This document shows, piece after piece, positions 56,979-57,329 of a stretch of DNA of 57,329 bases. The stretch is from positions 1 to 57,329 of the forward strand of contig NZ_JADDOJ010000018.1 of NCBI RefSeq assembly GCF_015159745.1, given 5' to 3'. Positions within the stretch are counted from its first letter, which is position 1; the number at the start of each line of letters is the position of its first letter. This stretch comes from Ramlibacter aquaticus (lineage in GTDB: Bacteria > Pseudomonadota > Gammaproteobacteria > Burkholderiales > Burkholderiaceae_C). The position numbers were made by a program, and so were the translations under genes. A model generated the notes under the pieces. It ran no database searches. It saw nothing but the letters and a program-made list of their open reading frames with translations, and had not been told where the DNA came from.

Positions 56979-57329
56979 ATGTCCGCCTGGGTCCTGCCGG
57001 ATCACATCGCCGATGTTTTGCCTTCCGAGGCCCGGCACATCGAAGAACTCCGCCGCGAGCTGCTGGACACCGCGCGGTCCTACGGCTATGAGCTGGTCAT
57101 GCCGCCGCTGCTGGAGCACCTGGAGTCGCTCCTGACGGGCACTGGCGAGGCGCTGGACATCCAGACCTTCAAGCTGGTCGACCAGCTCTCCGGCCGCATG
57201 ATGGGGCTGCGCGCAGACACCACGCCGCAGGTGGCCCGCATCGACGCCCACCTGCTCAACCGCCAGGGCGTGGCGCGGCTGTGCTATTGCGGGCCGGTGC
57301 TGCACACCCGCCCCGACCGCCCCCACGCC
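56979..57329 (+). CDS. hisZ: ATP phosphoribosyltransferase regulatory subunit HisZ, 3' truncated by window end
   Basis: The first 117 codons of a HisRS-like paralogue that activates the short-form ATP phosphoribosyltransferase HisG in histidine synthesis. The product begins [20 protein letters not shown], then has [45 protein letters not shown] (described in part) and [11 protein letters not shown]. HisZ lacks aminoacylation; the sequence differs clearly from hisS in this window (48263-49546). The reading frame runs off the end. In relatives hisZ is followed by purA, which cannot be checked here. Confidence 0.93.
   Translation, partial: MSAWVLPDHIADVLPSEARHIEELRRELLDTARSYGYELVMPPLLEHLESLLTGTGEALDIQTFKLVDQLSGRMMGLRADTTPQVARIDAHLLNRQGVARLCYCGPVLHTRPDRPHA

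Overview
The window is very GC-rich and densely packed with short intergenic gaps. Gene content and order point to a betaproteobacterium of the order Burkholderiales, most likely Comamonadaceae (Ramlibacter/Variovorax/Acidovorax-like). The pointers are a Bug-type (TctC) solute-binding protein, an aceE-aceF-BPH-lpdA cluster with lipoyl-domain E3, a sucA-sucB-lpdA-zapE cluster, and the long rlmN-pilW-rodZ-ispG-hisS-yfgM-bamB-der-hfq-hflX-hflK-hflC-hisZ series. I see no rRNA, tRNA, CRISPR array, insertion sequence or prophage gene. This looks like core chromosome.

Layout. Positions 1-70 are an inverted copy of 251-320 that cuts off the start of a Bug solute-binding protein gene, so the window edge is probably a contig end with a fold-back. 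71-9,096: Bug protein, D-tartrate dehydratase, an S9 peptidase, a DUF378 membrane protein, N-formylglutamate amidohydrolase plus an FAD oxidase, pyrD and rpiA (divergent), and a secreted DUF4124-glutaredoxin protein. 9,122-15,277 (minus strand): M3 oligopeptidase, folD, and a FixJ-like response regulator with a PAS sensor kinase. 15,514-22,380: pyruvate dehydrogenase operon aceE-aceF-(BPH proteasome homologue)-lpdA, ending at a strong terminator. 22,482-26,517: NlpC/P60 peptidase, NarL-type regulator, receiver-kinase fusion, degenerate GGDEF protein, cysteine hydrolase. 26,596-36,102: prpE, then the 2-oxoglutarate dehydrogenase operon sucA-sucB-lpdA-zapE and a secreted coiled-coil protein. 36,122-43,360: PP2C phosphatase, YdcH-like protein, DinG helicase, bamD, rluD, scpB, rluB. 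43,511-57,329: ndk, then the rlmN-to-hisZ housekeeping series; hisZ runs off the end.

How the genes work together. The two 2-oxo-acid dehydrogenase complexes (pyruvate to acetyl-CoA, 2-oxoglutarate to succinyl-CoA) and propionyl-CoA synthetase form a central-carbon block. A sensor kinase/regulator pair is transcribed away from aceE, and its proposed promoter shares its -35 region with that of aceE, suggesting that the pair may control pyruvate dehydrogenase. The second half covers envelope assembly (BamD, BamB, RodZ, PilW, YfgM), ribosome and rRNA maturation (RluD, RluB, RlmN, Der, HflX), and membrane protein quality control (HflK/HflC).

The points most worth following up are the self-compartmentalising BPH protease encoded inside the pyruvate dehydrogenase operon, the overlapping divergent aceE/kinase promoters, the degenerate GGDEF protein beside a receiver-kinase fusion, and the fold-back at the left edge. 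Start codons, promoters and hairpins were read by eye. Family assignments come from recognised motifs, not database searches.
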